DNA of 64,000 nt from Psychrosphaera sp. F3M07 (GTDB lineage Bacteria; Pseudomonadota; Gammaproteobacteria; Enterobacterales; Alteromonadaceae). Location: NCBI RefSeq assembly GCF_018860345.1, contig NZ_JAHKPJ010000021.1:367173-431172 (forward strand), given 5' to 3'. A program made the translations under genes and the position numbers. A model generated the notes under the pieces. It had not been told where the DNA came from. It worked only from the letters and a program-made list of their open reading frames with translations, and did no database searches. Below, piece after piece: positions 57,175 through 64,000 of the stretch (position 1 is the first letter of the stretch; the number at the start of each line of letters is the position of its first letter).

Positions 57175-57903
57175 TTAATTAGCGTTAAAATCTGTAATGA
57201 ACTTGCTCACCCGTGCCGCATTTGCACCAAGATCACTACCGCCAATACGAGAAATTGAACGTAAATCTATTTTACTGCCTGTATCAGTCGTTTGTACTCG
57301 GATAACGATATCATCTTTAAATGCCCATAGTGCGGTGGTATCTACCGCTTCAATCTTTCCTTTTTTATAATCCTTGGCCACTATTTCCCAACCTAAATTA
57401 CTAGCAACATTCACCGCTTTATTGAAAGCTTGTATCATGTTTAAGTCGCTATGAATCGTTTGTAATTCAGGATATGCAGCCTGTTGCAATGGCGCTAGCT
57501 TCTCACTGTCATAATCTAATGGATTACTGTTTTCACCACGTAAGCCAACAATCAATTCGAATTCTGGTAAATTAACCGTATCTGTAGTCACTTGATGTAA
57601 AAATGGTAATGACTTAGCTTTGGCAGCTTGCATGGATAAACCTACAACAGGTATAGCTAATAATATGGCCACCACTGCACCAGTTATGGTTACCGGCTTT
57701 TGTTTCTTAACCAAACCGAACACAGCTAAACCAAGGGCAAGCAATAAAACGGCAATACTTATAAACCCTGTGTATTTTATGATTTGAAATGAAATACCCA
57801 TAGACCAAATATCTAAACGGTAGGCAATAATGGCAATAGGAAATCCAAGTAACAAAGGTATTACTGCGAATTTACAAAATTTAGTGATGGCATTGACGAC
57901 CAT
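57175..57903 (-). CDS. DUF1499 family membrane protein
   Basis: A 242-residue protein with three membrane helices in the first 110 residues and a soluble DUF1499 domain: NLGWEIVAKDYKKGKIEAVD, LWAFKDDIVIRVQT, and ISRIGGSDLGANAARVSKFI at the end. Function of the family is unknown. The pattern agrees with Alteromonadales relatives. The gap to the RAYT repeats is 130 bp. Confidence 0.9.
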   Translation of the reverse strand: MVVNAITKFCKFAVIPLLLGFPIAIIAYRLDIWSMGISFQIIKYTGFISIAVLLLALGLAVFGLVKKQKPVTITGAVVAILLAIPVVGLSMQAAKAKSLPFLHQVTTDTVNLPEFELIVGLRGENSNPLDYDSEKLAPLQQAAYPELQTIHSDLNMIQAFNKAVNVASNLGWEIVAKDYKKGKIEAVDTTALWAFKDDIVIRVQTTDTGSKIDLRSISRIGGSDLGANAARVSKFITDFNAN

Positions 57904-58033
57904 TATATTCCCTTAATTTAGATGTTAAAAGTGTTGTTAGGTTAGCCATTAAACTGTGAGGCTTCTGAAGTATTTAAACGCATATTAAATAATAGCGCTA
58001 TCAAAATTGACCGGTTGTGTTGTGATTAAATTT

Positions 58034-58242
58034 GAAAATAACAGTGAAAATAACAGTGCCACCCACTTTAAATGAAACTTAAACAATCTGTAAACTTAAA
58101 GTAAGTTCTAGATTTTTAATCGAAGTTTAATTTGAAATGGAAAATAACAGAAAATAACAGTGCCACCCACCTTAAATTAAACTTAGACAATTTGTAAACT
58201 TAAAATAAATTGTAGATTTTTAATCGAAGTTTAATTTGAAAT
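58034..58242. repeat. Two 104-bp tandem repeats flanking the RAYT gene
   Basis: Two direct copies, best aligned at 58046-58138 and 58150-58242: 93 columns with seven differences by my count, and a constant 104-bp step. Each copy begins GAAAATAACAGTGCCACCC and is preceded by a partial duplicate GAAAATAACAG. Each ends TTTAATTTGAAAT. They lie just downstream of the transposase gene. The start of each copy is matched in inverted form on the other side of the gene at 59444-59464. Confidence 0.9.
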
Positions 58243-58382
58243 ATTGAGTGTAATTGTACGCTTTTACTCGTCTTTTTGGCTTGGTTTAACTTTTGGGTGA
58301 ATGCTAGATATGCACTTATCTCAGTGGATTCTGATTTGATATTTTGTCTTTTTGGTTAATTTTTTACAGGCTTTTTTGGGGG

Positions 58383-59375
58383 TTAAGCTAGCAATCTTCT
58401 ACAACTCGATAAGTTTGGTCGTCGTTTTAGTTGTAAGTTCTCACTGAAGTTTTGTAATACCTGCTCATTACCTACTGCACCATGGAATACTTTGGTGAAT
58501 TGCTTGGTCATTATTAACCAGCTCTCAGGCTCTATGTTTAAGCGTGTGAGTATACTTGGTAGGTTGTTGTCTATATGCCCTGCTTTATCTTCTCTTATGC
58601 AACGTCCTGTCACCTCTACTAATTCTATGTATTCATTTAGTTCAAAAGGAATACCGTTTGGTATATCTTTTCTTGGATTACCAACGAATGGTTTTAATGT
58701 GCTTGGTTGTTGTTGGTTTTGGATTATATGTTTAATGCGTTGCTTTATGCTGGTGTAGCTGGAGGTTTCTGGTGTGGTTGCCATTTTGGCTCTTACTGGG
58801 TTTAAATCTACATATGCCATACAGGCAAGTAAGGCTGACTCATCTAAGAGGGCTTGGCATTTGAAACGTCCTTCCCAGAATCGCCCTGTGCAGTTATCTT
58901 CTTTATTCGCTTGTCTTGCTATACTTTCATTTAATACACGCATAAACCAACTTATGTCCATTAGGCGTTTTCTGTAAATAACGGTGGTTTGCTCTATGGC
59001 TAGAAGCTCTGATTGACTTAACGTATCACGTTCATTTTCTGCTAAGGACTGATATTTCTGTGTCAGTAATGTGCCTTTAAACACCTTATGCCAACGAGTT
59101 AGAACTTCTGTTGTATTCCAGTTAAGTGCTTGTTGTTCATTTACATGTAACACAAAGTGTGTGTGATTACTCATGACTGCATAAGCACAGACTTCAATAG
59201 CAAATACTTGAGGGAGAAATAACAGCTTATCTTCTACCCATTGTCTTCTGTGCTCATAAGATTGATGGGTTTGTTTATCTTCACCACATAAAAATGCCCT
59301 ACGAACACACCTTGAAATACAATGATAATACGGCGTATCCGATAAGCTAATTTGAAATTCTCTGGGTCTAGGCAT
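58383..59375 (-). mobile_element. REP-associated tyrosine transposase (RAYT, IS200-like)
   Basis: A 330-residue protein from the ATG at 59375 (MPRPREFQISLSDTPYYHCI), with AGGTGA about 8 nt upstream; an upstream start at 59411 is less likely. YAVMSNHTHFVLHVN is the HUH metal site region and CMAYVDLNPVRAKM contains the conserved Tyr-NPVRA block with the likely nucleophilic tyrosine. RAYTs move or shape REP sequences and are usually single copy. Repeats with GTGGGTGGC flank the gene on both sides, as expected for its substrates. It has no passenger genes. Confidence 0.93.
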
Positions 59376-59443
59376 AAGCAAACTCACCTGTATCAATATA
59401 GGTACAAGCAAGTCTAGTGCAGTTTAAATAACTGTCAAATTGA

Positions 59444-59501
59444 GGTGGGTGGCCTTGTTATTTTTAGGTGGCCTTGTTAGTTTTGTTAGTTTTGTTAGTT
59501 T
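59444..59501. repeat. Inverted RAYT-end motif and 9-bp microrepeats
   Basis: GGTGGGTGGCCTTGTTATTT starts at 59444 and is the inverted counterpart of the left repeats, 19 of 21 positions alike. A shortened copy AGGTGGCCTTGTTAGTTTT follows at 59466-59484. Then GTTAGTTTT is repeated (59476, 59485, 59494 with one change). This is the upstream side of the transposase gene. Confidence 0.8.
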
Positions 59502-59615
59502 CAGCCTTGTTAGTTTCAGGTTGGAATGTACTTATGTTATTAGTCGGGTCCTATAATGAGTTGCGAGAACTCGACTTGTGATCAAAAGACAGACTTACAG
59601 CTTATAGCCTTAATA

Positions 59616-60056
59616 TTACTTCCGCTCAAATCTAACTTTCAACAACTTAGCCAAATCCATATAAGTCAGCTTGTGTGCTTTTGATTTATTAAGATTAACG
59701 CGCTGCTTGATTTCAACGTCACTGCTTTGTAATTGCTGTTCTATTTCTCGGTACCAACTTCTTAAACCACTTGGTAAATCGGCTTCTGCTTGTTTACCTA
59801 ATAAAAAGTAGCCGTGAACCGGTAAAGACAAAATAAGTAAAGACATAGCGATAGTGGTATTTAAGTTATCCATGCCTATATAAAACAACTGTAAATATGC
59901 GGTTATAAACGCAATGATAGGCGCAACCGTTAATGAGAGATCAGCTAGCTTGATATAACCGGTCTGAGGAAATGATAATAGATAAGGTTCTTTTTTTGGC
60001 CACGTTTGACTAAATTTATAACCTGAATTTAATGTAGCAACTAAAATAACATTCAC
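59616..60056 (-). CDS. yfbV: YfbV (DUF412) inner membrane protein
   Basis: A 146-residue protein with two membrane helices (about 45-60 and 68-88). GYKFSQTWPKKEPYL and LPVHGYFLLGKQAEADLP are typical of YfbV, and the C-terminal part YMDLAKLL matches too. E. coli yfbV likewise sits beside ackA. In E. coli YfbV helps keep the Ter macrodomain insulated. The only start in frame is GTG at 60056; the usual ribosome-site spacing is missing (AAAG lies directly against the GTG). Confidence 0.9.
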   Translation of the reverse strand: MNVILVATLNSGYKFSQTWPKKEPYLLSFPQTGYIKLADLSLTVAPIIAFITAYLQLFYIGMDNLNTTIAMSLLILSLPVHGYFLLGKQAEADLPSGLRSWYREIEQQLQSSDVEIKQRVNLNKSKAHKLTYMDLAKLLKVRFERK

Positions 60057-60200
60057 CTTTAATGCAATTGTGTTTGAGTCTAACTGATGTTAACAATAAC
60101 CTAATAATATTAGATTTTGCATCACTATAACAATTTCTTAATTAGAGCATATGTACTAGAATACAACTTTAATTATGAAGTTCAAAAACTTAAGGTAACT

Positions 60201-61415
60201 ATGAGCACTGAAAAAAATATTCTGGTTTTAAACTGCGGTAGCTCTTCTTTGAAGTTTGCCGTAATTAATAGCACAACCGGTGAAACTAAAATAACCGGTT
60301 TAGCTGAACGTTTAGGCTCCAACGAAGCAACCATTACCGTAAAATTCAACGGCAATAAACAAGTTACTGCGTTAGTTAACAACAATCAGCATTTAGGTGC
60401 GATAGAATATTTAGTTAGTGAGTTACATGCTAATGATTTAAGTGAATCATTAACCGCGGTAGGTCACAGAGTGGTTCATGGTGGAGAAGTGTTTACGTCT
60501 TCGGTTGTCATTAATGATGACGTTATAACCGCAATAGAAAAAACCAGTGGTCTAGCGCCATTACATAATCCGGCAAACTTAGTTGGTATTAAAGCGGCGC
60601 AAGCTACCTTCCCTGCATTACCGCAAGTTGCCGTATTTGATACCGCCTTTCATCAGACTATGCCGCAGAAAGCATTTATGTATGCAGTAGATAATGATCT
60701 TTATAAAGAAAAAGGCATACGCCGCTATGGATTCCATGGCACTAGCCACTATTTTGTTAGTCGTGAAGCGGCAAAACATTTACAACAAGACGCTGAACAA
60801 ACCTCTTTGATCACGGTTCATTTAGGCAATGGCTGTTCGATATGTGCCATTGAAAATGGAGAAAGTGTTGATACCTCTATGGGTCTAACCCCAGCTGAAG
60901 GATTAGTGATGGGCACACGTAGTGGCGATGTTGATCCTGGGCTTATTATTTATTTAATGAACCAACATAATTACAGTGCCAAACAAATTGATGACTTGTT
61001 AAATAAACAAAGTGGGTTATTGGGTTTATCAAAATTGAGTAACGACTGTCGTACACTTGAAGATGCTGTATTTGGTGATGATGTTGAAAAACACCAACAA
61101 GCAAAATTAGCTTTAGATGTTTTTTGTTATCGTGTGGCTAAATATATTGCTTCTTATACCGTTGCCCTTTCACATTTAAATGCAATCGTGTTTACCGGTG
61201 GTATAGGTGAAAATTCAAATTACATTAGAACGCAAATCATTAACCAACTATCTATTTTAAAAATTGCATTAGACGAAAAGCAAAATGAGGCAGCTCGTTT
61301 TGGTTCCGCAGGTGCAATTCAAGCGTCTGATTCACAGTTTAAAGTATTGGTTATACCAACAAATGAAGAATGGGTCATCGCCCAAGACGCAGCACAACTA
61401 TCTGAGAGTAAATAA
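60201..61415 (+). CDS. ackA: Acetate kinase
   Basis: A 404-residue kinase from the ATG at 60201 with AAGG a few nt upstream; the frame is open further up but the extension is not family-like. [45 protein letters not shown] and FTGGIGEN are the signatures. It makes ATP and acetate from acetyl phosphate, or runs backwards for acetate use. pta begins 1 bp after its stop. Confidence 0.97.
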   Translation: MSTEKNILVLNCGSSSLKFAVINSTTGETKITGLAERLGSNEATITVKFNGNKQVTALVNNNQHLGAIEYLVSELHANDLSESLTAVGHRVVHGGEVFTSSVVINDDVITAIEKTSGLAPLHNPANLVGIKAAQATFPALPQVAVFDTAFHQTMPQKAFMYAVDNDLYKEKGIRRYGFHGTSHYFVSREAAKHLQQDAEQTSLITVHLGNGCSICAIENGESVDTSMGLTPAEGLVMGTRSGDVDPGLIIYLMNQHNYSAKQIDDLLNKQSGLLGLSKLSNDCRTLEDAVFGDDVEKHQQAKLALDVFCYRVAKYIASYTVALSHLNAIVFTGGIGENSNYIRTQIINQLSILKIALDEKQNEAARFGSAGAIQASDSQFKVLVIPTNEEWVIAQDAAQLSESK

Positions 61416-61416
61416 T

Positions 61417-63552
61417 ATGTCACATAGAATCATGTTAGTGCCGGTAGGATCTGGCGTTGGTTTAACTTCTATTACGATGGGTTTAGTCCGTTCAATGGAA
61501 CGTCAAGCCGTTAACGTTAACTTCTTTAAACCGATTTCCCAGCCAATGCACGGTGATAAAGGTCCTGAAAGAAGTACTGAAATATTTAGAAACTTGTCTC
61601 ACCTTAATCCGCCAGAACCATTTGATTTAACCTATGCAGAAACCTTAATTGGTGACGGTAATGTAGATGTGTTGTTAGAAGAGATAGTTGGTCGTTTTGA
61701 ATCACATATAGATCCTAATGAAGCCGTAGTTATTGAAGGTTTAGTGCCTACCAAACACCAAGCTTATGCAAATAAGATCAACCGACAAATTGCGTCTGCT
61801 CTTGGCGCAGATGTCGTGTTTGTTATTGCTCCTGGTAGCGAGCCAATTGACTCGTTAGAAGACCAACTTGAAATTGCAGCTAATAATTATGGTGGCTTTA
61901 ATAAAGAACAAGTCATAGGTTGTATATTTAATAAAGTGAACGCTCCGCGTGACATTCAAGGTAATTTAGCCAATGACTTTACCGAGCAATTAGCGGAACC
62001 TGAACTTGAAGATGTTGCTTATAAATATCAGCAAATGTCTATCTTTAGACACAAATTTAAAATGTTAGGTTGCGTGCCTTGGGATCCTGAACTTATTGCT
62101 CCAAGAGTTAAAGATTTACAACATTACCTAAATGCTAAAGTATTAAACAAAGGCGATATGGAGTTTAGACGTTTAAGAAGTATTACCTTTTGTGCTCGTA
62201 CCGTCGGTAATATTTTGGGACGTGTCAGACCGGGTGTTTTATTAGTGACACCAGGAGACCGCTCAGATGTTCTAGTTGCAGCAGCTCTTGCCGCCATGAA
62301 CGGCACCAAACTCGGCGCTATTTTGTTAACCGGTGGCTTTATGCCAGAACCAACTATTTTGAATCTTTGTAAACAAGCATTTGAAACCGGTGTTCCTGTC
62401 TTGTCTACCGAAACAGATACATGGGAAACTTCATTATTGTTACAACGCTTTAACATGGAAGTCCCAACCGATGATGAGCAAAGAATAGAACGCGTAAAAG
62501 AACATACCGCTAATCATATCTCTAAAGGTTGGATCAAAGACATGATCCAAAATGTTGCTAAGTCTCGAAAATTGTCCCCTGCTGCATTTAGGTATTTATT
62601 GGTTGATAAAGCCAAGAAAGTTCAACGTACTGTGGTACTGCCTGAAGGTAACGAGCCTAGAACCATTAAAGCTGCCGCTATCTGCGGACAACGTGGTATC
62701 GCCAAATGTGTGTTGTTAGGCGATGCAGAAGAGATCAAATTAGTCGCATCTCAACAAGGTGTTGAGCTTAATGAAAATGTGATCATAGAAAACCCTGCCA
62801 AAATCCGTAATCGTTATATTGCACCTATGGTTGAGTTAAGAAAACACAAAGGGTTAACCGAAGTTGTTGCTGAAGAACAATTACAGGACAACGTTGTGCT
62901 TGCCTCTATGATGTTAGCGTTAGATGAAGTTGATGGATTAGTGTCTGGTGCTGTGAGTACAACCGCTAATACAATCCGCCCTCCATTACAGTTAGTAAAA
63001 ACAGCACCTAACTCAAAACTGGTGTCATCTATCTTCTTTATGTTATTGCCAGATCAAGTATTAGTTTATGGTGATTGTGCTATTAACCCAGACCCAGACG
63101 CCGAACAGTTAGCCGATATTGCAATTCAATCAGCTGACTCAGCTAAAGCATTTGGTATTGAACCTAAAGTTGCTATGATCAGCTATTCAACTGGTACCTC
63201 TGGTGTAGGTGCGGACGTTGATAAAGTCAGAAAAGCCACTGAGATTGCTAAAAAACTACGACCAGATCTGATTATTGATGGGCCTTTACAATATGATGCT
63301 GCGGTCATGGAAAATGTTGCTAAGAAAAAAGCGCCAAACAGCCCAGTGGCAGGTCAAGCTACAGTGTTTATTTTCCCAGACTTAAATACCGGTAATACCA
63401 CTTATAAAGCGGTACAACGAAGTGCCGATGTAATAAGTATTGGCCCTATGTTGCAAGGCATGAGAAAACCAGTAAATGACTTATCTCGTGGAGCATTAGT
63501 TGATGACATTGTTTACACCATTGCGTTAACTGCAATTCAAGCCGGTGAGTAA
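61417..63552 (+). CDS. pta: Phosphate acetyltransferase
   Basis: A 711-residue enzyme (714 in E. coli) from the ATG at 61417 ([20 protein letters not shown]); the open frame upstream lies inside ackA. An N-terminal P-loop-like DRTGG-containing domain and the catalytic C-terminal domain ([40 protein letters not shown]) are present. It converts acetyl-CoA and phosphate to acetyl phosphate. It is coupled to ackA by a 1-bp gap. A terminator follows. Confidence 0.97.
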   Translation: MSHRIMLVPVGSGVGLTSITMGLVRSMERQAVNVNFFKPISQPMHGDKGPERSTEIFRNLSHLNPPEPFDLTYAETLIGDGNVDVLLEEIVGRFESHIDPNEAVVIEGLVPTKHQAYANKINRQIASALGADVVFVIAPGSEPIDSLEDQLEIAANNYGGFNKEQVIGCIFNKVNAPRDIQGNLANDFTEQLAEPELEDVAYKYQQMSIFRHKFKMLGCVPWDPELIAPRVKDLQHYLNAKVLNKGDMEFRRLRSITFCARTVGNILGRVRPGVLLVTPGDRSDVLVAAALAAMNGTKLGAILLTGGFMPEPTILNLCKQAFETGVPVLSTETDTWETSLLLQRFNMEVPTDDEQRIERVKEHTANHISKGWIKDMIQNVAKSRKLSPAAFRYLLVDKAKKVQRTVVLPEGNEPRTIKAAAICGQRGIAKCVLLGDAEEIKLVASQQGVELNENVIIENPAKIRNRYIAPMVELRKHKGLTEVVAEEQLQDNVVLASMMLALDEVDGLVSGAVSTTANTIRPPLQLVKTAPNSKLVSSIFFMLLPDQVLVYGDCAINPDPDAEQLADIAIQSADSAKAFGIEPKVAMISYSTGTSGVGADVDKVRKATEIAKKLRPDLIIDGPLQYDAAVMENVAKKKAPNSPVAGQATVFIFPDLNTGNTTYKAVQRSADVISIGPMLQGMRKPVNDLSRGALVDDIVYTIALTAIQAGE

Positions 63553-63580
63553 ACTTTAAATTTAATGAGTAAAACATGAT

Positions 63581-63605
63581 AAAAGAGACCTTAACGTCTC
63601 TTTTT
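63581..63605 (+). terminator. Terminator after pta
   Basis: A stem AAAAGAGAC (63581-63589) and GTCTCTTTT (63596-63604) followed by T residues, 29 bp past the pta stop. Confidence 0.88.
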
Positions 63606-63915
63606 GTTTATTAACCTTAATATATTTGGTTAATAAGTGGGAGTTAATTGTACGACTGTTCAAAATGTAACACTTTTTAACCCTTTATTTTATCCGTTTA
63701 AAAACAATAGGATACAGACTTACAAATTGGTACTTAACAAAGTTATCCACAGATATTGTGGAAAACATTGGAGTTAATTTTAAAAGCATCATTAAGTAGA
63801 CATAACTTATAGTTTTACTCTTATTAATTTAGCCAATTGATCACTGTTATTTTTGACTAAACATAGTATATTCAACAGATAACGTTTTTAGACTTTTCAA
63901 AAGGATTGTTCATTT
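63606..63915. other. Intergenic region between pta and the last gene
   Basis: A 310-bp gap with no gene recognised. It contains the DnaA-box-like inverted repeat at 63743-63766 (listed separately) and AT-rich sequence that may hold the promoter of the next gene. Confidence 0.5.
63743..63766. promoter_or_regulatory. DnaA-box-like inverted repeat
   Basis: TTATCCACA (63743-63751) is a perfect DnaA box. After GATAT comes TGTGGAAAA (63757-63765), a reversed box with one mismatch (TTTTCCACA). The two face each other with a 5-nt gap. Only two boxes are present, so this is not an origin. It may regulate the next gene or titrate DnaA. Confidence 0.55.
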
Positions 63916-64000
63916 ATGCCAAAACAAACTCTACAAGTATTAACAGAAACGTTTTCCGTACATAGTTTTGATCATGAACAGACCGTCCCACCTGAAGTAT
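63916..64000 (+). CDS. Start of an ACT-domain-like protein (cut by window end)
   Basis: The visible 28 residues read MPKQTLQVLTETFSVHSFDH and continue EQTVPPEV. The pattern of a short strand, FSVHxF, and a proline-rich turn resembles small ACT-domain (CASTOR-like) proteins of about 130 residues. AAAGGA lies 13 bp before the ATG. The rest is outside the window, so the call is tentative. Confidence 0.45.
   Translation, partial: MPKQTLQVLTETFSVHSFDHEQTVPPEV

Noticed and set aside
58034-58242. CRISPR array
   Set aside because: Only two copies of about 93 bp with seven differences, no spacers of equal size and no cas genes; they fit RAYT-associated repeats.
60117-60200. 28-residue extension of AckA
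   Set aside because: The family start [16 protein letters not shown] at 60201 has a good ribosome site; the extension is not family-like.
63743-63766. Replication origin
   Set aside because: Only two DnaA boxes, no AT-rich unwinding repeats identified and no dnaA, gyrB or gidA nearby.

Overview
The window comes from an AT-rich marine gammaproteobacterium, most like Alteromonadales (Colwelliaceae or Pseudoalteromonadaceae relatives). The signs are fnr-uspE next to a cbb3 oxidase cluster, recC-recB-recD order, yfbV-ackA-pta, lapA-lapB-pyrF behind ihfB, and a RAYT transposase with GTGGGTGGC-type end repeats. Assignment below family level cannot be made from the sequence alone. Coding is dense and mostly on the minus strand. 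I saw no rRNA, tRNA, CRISPR array, prophage or plasmid functions.

Region 1-9.5 kb is a respiration block: uspE (cut by the window edge), fnr, a TauE/SafE-like membrane protein, ccoS, ccoI and ccoH, then ccoNOQP. An FNR-type box lies between ccoN and a divergent FixH-like lipoprotein gene, so the regulator and a probable target are neighbours. Region 9.5-15 kb has a SulP anion transporter with a tandem-domain universal stress protein, a long non-coding gap with a foldable element, and a chemoreceptor. Region 15-17.4 kb is a Baeyer-Villiger-type monooxygenase plus alpha/beta hydrolase pair behind an operator-like inverted repeat.

Region 17.4-33.5 kb is housekeeping and accessory: pyrF, lapB, lapA, ihfB, putA, a YdjA-type nitroreductase, DoxX, an internally duplicated protein of unknown function, acylphosphatase, rlmI, a three-gene set (hydrolase, an easily missed 52-residue membrane protein, PhoD-like phosphatase), a pirin, and a pentapeptide-repeat potassium-channel-like protein. 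Region 33.5-43.6 kb is recC-recB-recD with overlapping genes, all three longer than in E. coli.

Region 43.8-57.9 kb is a mix: a lipoprotein, a Bcr/CflA exporter, a VOC protein, a 2OG-Fe(II) oxygenase, a PAS-PAS-GGEEF diguanylate cyclase with a hairpin next to its ribosome site, PhzF, DbpA, YbiT, MurI, exonuclease III, YceI and DUF1499 proteins. Region 57.9-59.5 kb is a RAYT mobile element with a 104-bp tandem repeat on one side and an inverted match on the other. Region 59.6-64 kb is yfbV, ackA-pta and the start of an ACT-domain-like gene behind a DnaA-box-like inverted repeat.

No large undescribed system stands out. The best leads are the RAYT repeat architecture, the foldable element upstream of sulP, the unlisted small proteins, the FNR-linked lipoprotein, and the operator-controlled monooxygenase/hydrolase pair.
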